Of a stretch of 5,649 nt of DNA, positions 5,634 to 5,649 are shown piece after piece. Where the stretch lies: assembly GCA_934219025.1 (NCBI GenBank), contig CAKQDG010000123.1:1-5649 (forward strand), read 5' to 3'. The notes under the pieces are model-generated. The model was not told the DNA's origin. It worked only from the letters and a program-made list of their open reading frames with translations, and searched no databases. Source of the DNA: an uncultured Prevotella sp. Lineage in GTDB: Bacteria; Bacteroidota; Bacteroidia; Bacteroidales; Bacteroidaceae. Both the position numbers and the translations under genes were made by a program. The stretch's first letter is position 1. Each line of letters opens with the position of its first letter.

Positions 5634-5649
5634 ATTTTCAAGCCGAGGC

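Overview
The window looks like chromosomal DNA from a Bacteroidales bacterium, most likely Prevotella or a close relative. Three things point that way. The cysteinyl-tRNA synthetase has Bacteroidetes-style features (KMGKS, HHECE). Start codons follow A-rich leaders rather than Shine-Dalgarno sequences. The one complete promoter visible has the Bacteroidetes form TTTG-N20-TAnnTTTG. The genus is recalled from familiarity, not from a search.

Left part (1-1050): an Abi_2 family (AbiD/AbiF-like) HEPN protein, a predicted RNase of phage-defence or toxin-antitoxin type. Immediately upstream, the window edge cuts through what looks like the 3' arm and U-tract of a terminator, possibly the end of a small RNA. 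Immediately downstream lies a short broken reading frame that overlaps the abi stop codon.

Middle part (1049-2974, minus strand): a two-gene unit made of a Y-family translesion polymerase (UmuC/UvrX-like, with catalytic acidic residues, helix-hairpin-helix and a QLDLF clamp-binding motif) followed 7 bp later by a YolD-like small protein. The YolD-like domain is fused in frame to a repetitive Ser-Glu-Lys tract encoded by about 20 copies of a 9-bp minisatellite. A C9 tract separates repeat and domain. Removing one C would end the repeat frame at a TGA overlapping the ATG of the bare YolD-like domain (ATGA), so the locus could switch between a fused and a split form. This is the most unusual feature here.

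Right part (2996-5649, plus strand): a divergent promoter drives a YitT-family membrane protein. It is followed by a 138-bp spacer built from a 7-bp repeat and then a 9-bp repeat, then by the A-rich leader and complete gene of cysS. The spacer nonamer shares the GTCC-every-9-bp pattern with the minisatellite inside the YolD-like gene. This suggests a shared repeat type that in one case became coding.

The abi and polymerase units converge and look accessory (defence and damage tolerance), whereas yitT and cysS look like ordinary chromosomal genes. The polymerase and YolD-like protein probably act together. I see no functional link between them and cysS.
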